Shown piece by piece: positions 62,626 through 64,000 of a DNA stretch of 64,000 nucleotides. The DNA is from CBDBND01 sp965262665. Its GTDB lineage: Bacteria; Pseudomonadota; Alphaproteobacteria; Rhodospirillales; Rhodospirillaceae. The notes beneath the pieces were generated by a model, which saw only the letters and a program-made list of their open reading frames with translations, was not told where the DNA came from and made no database searches. A program made the position numbers and the translations under genes. The stretch spans positions 1,674,001 to 1,738,000 of the forward strand of contig CBDHFR010000004.1 in NCBI GenBank assembly GCA_965262665.1, written 5' to 3'. Position 1 is the first letter of the stretch, and every line of letters starts with the position of its first letter.

Positions 62626-62905
62626 CTAAGCCGCCATACTTTCGCACTTCACCGGACTGATGCTGCCCAGATATGAATGGCGACGACGCGGATTATAAAA
62701 TCCATTGATATAATGGAACAGGGCGTTTTGTGCCTGTTCCCTGGTTTCATAGTGTTCCCTCCATATTAATTCTGCTTTCAATGATTTGAAGAACGTTTCT
62801 ACAGTCGCATTGCCATAGCAATTCCCTTTGCCAGACATCGAAGAGAGAAAGCCGTGGCCTTTGAGAAGTTTCCGGTAATCGTTCGAGCAATACTGGGCGG
62901 GTTCA
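62626..62905 (-). mobile_element. IS3-family transposase C-terminal fragment
   Basis: The minus strand encodes PAQYCSNDYRKLLKGHGFLS, then MSGKGNCYGNATVETFFKSL with the catalytic Glu, and NGFYNPRRRHSYLGSISPV, ending at 62626. This is an IS3-group OrfB end. It is cut at about 62905, next to an IS30 element. Confidence 0.85.
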
Positions 62906-62941
62906 ATCGGTCGTCGCAACACTCTGGCATAGGAGGTTGCT

Positions 62942-64000
62942 ATGACGGGTACGCAGACGGCGGTCGGATCGGTCTGGACGGAGCAAGTTGCATTCGCCAG
63001 GTCGACCGGACTCGGCACGGCGTGAGGAGCTTGTTCGGTTCTGGGCAGCGATTGCGACGGGGCGTTCGAGCGAGGACGCGGCCCGAGATGCCGGTGTATC
63101 CCCTCCGGTAGGCTCGAGGTGGTTCCGGAGGTCGGGCGGCATGCCACCAGCACATTTATCGCAATCGGCCAAGCCGCTGTCAGGACGTTACCTGTCTTTC
63201 GAGGAACGTGAGGAGATTGCTCTTCTGCGCGCTCAGGGAAGAGGCATACGTCATATTGCTTGCCGGCTGGAGCGAGCACCGTCGACGATCTCCCGCGAGG
63301 TGCGGCGCAACGCGGCGACCCGAAGCGGTGGCCTGGACTACCGAGCAACGACGGCGCAGTGGCATGCTGATCGATCCGCCAAAAGGCCGCAGCCAGCCAA
63401 GCTGGCAACGAATGAGGCGCTGCGGCGCGATGTGCAGGATCGGCTTGCGGGTCGGATCTCGGCACCGGATGGAACGGTGATCGAGGGGCCACGCGTCGTC
63501 TGGAACGGTCGTCGGCATGGGCCGCGGCAGCGCAGGCGATGGGCCAGGGCCTGGAGTCCTGAGCAGATCGCGCACCGTCTTCGGATCGACTATCCTGGGG
63601 ACGGGCCCGAGGATCAAGCGATGCGGATCAGTCATGAGGCGATCTATCAGGCGCTCTACGTACAGGGCCGCGGCGCACTCCGTCGTGAGCTGACCGCCTG
63701 CCTTCGCACGGGAAGGGCACTGCGCGTGCCTCGGGCACGTAGCCGCCGGCGGGGAAAATCCTTCGTCACGCCTGAGATCATGATCAGTGAACGATCGGCG
63801 GAAGCAGCTGATCGGGCCGTACCCGGACACTGGGAAGGTGACCTGATCATCGGCTTGGGCAGATCGGCGATCGGCACTCTGGTGGAACGCGCCACGCGGT
63901 TCACAATGCTGCTGCATCTTCCCCGAATGGAAGGCCACGGCACCGTCCCGCGCGTGAAGAACGGGCCTGCGCTTGCCGGCTGGAGCGAGCATGGGGCTGA
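62942..64000 (+). mobile_element. IS30-family element, right part beyond window
   Basis: ATG at 62942 reads MTGTQTAVGSVWTEQVAFAR and hits a stop at 63022. One base lost near 63020 explains this, because the other frame continues without a stop to the end of the window. That frame has REELVRFWAAIATGRSSEDA, the IS30 helix-turn-helix ALLRAQGRGIRHIACRLERA, RISHEAIYQALYVQG and GHWEGDLIIG with the first catalytic Asp. The remaining Asp and Glu lie past 64000. Confidence 0.85.

Noticed and set aside
63180..63992. 270-residue minus-strand frame over the IS30 region
   Set aside because: The plus-strand frame carries clear IS30 motifs, while the minus-strand product has none.

Overview
The window looks like an alphaproteobacterial chromosome, probably a Rhodospirillales-type lineage, that is heavily invaded by insertion sequences and is accumulating broken genes. 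The assignment rests on gene order and protein type: dprA-topA-rnr, rpmG beside divK, an alphaproteobacterial RpoH, and tig-clpP-clpX-lon-hup. No single gene fixes the genus.

Layout. 21-4276: right end of a prophage or integrative element (prohead protease, small head protein, portal, two small genes, tyrosine integrase). It is integrated inside dprA, whose 3' part remains at about 4333-4737. 4808-11818: topA (with a -1 frameshift near its end), rnr, an S41 lipoprotein protease and rpmG. 11919-17319: a decayed divK, a sterol-desaturase-family hydroxylase, rpoH, the ergothioneine pair egtB-egtD and a DksA-type zinc finger protein. 17394-24271: a wrecked KefB-type antiporter and IS481/IS3/IS630 debris around an aspartate dehydrogenase and tRNA-Val. 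24269-31227: the protein quality control block hup, lon, clpX, clpP, tig and tRNA-Leu, all on the minus strand. 31344-40124: ISAs1, IS21 and IS5 pieces around dadA, nnr, a split ECF sigma factor and a Tat-exported DUF1838 protein. A 4.4 kb inversion here can be reconstructed from the two halves of one ISAs1 copy. 40155-47460: a frameshifted CurA-type oxidoreductase, cysteine synthase, mercaptopyruvate sulfurtransferase, a CMD-family protein, frameshifted metC, modB-modC and two small unknown genes. 47511-49152: fused IS5 and IS3 remnants. 49223-51630: two tandem methyltransferases with Tat-like N-termini. 51802-64000: accessory region with a truncated integrase, an odd class II tRNA, a Wzz protein, a conjugation coupling protein remnant, MipA/OmpV, a 1006-residue secreted trypsin-like protease and more IS fragments. 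A short motif recurs five times here in one orientation.

How it fits together. The housekeeping genes cover DNA topology, RNA turnover, heat shock and proteolysis, plus sulfur and thiol metabolism (ergothioneine, cysteine, mercaptopyruvate, cystathionine) and molybdate uptake. Many non-essential or regulatory genes carry one-base frameshifts or IS damage: dprA, divK, the antiporter, the sigma factor, curA and metC. This suggests relaxed selection, as in a recent host-associated or bottlenecked lineage. Some single-base shifts could be sequencing errors, which cannot be excluded from the sequence alone.
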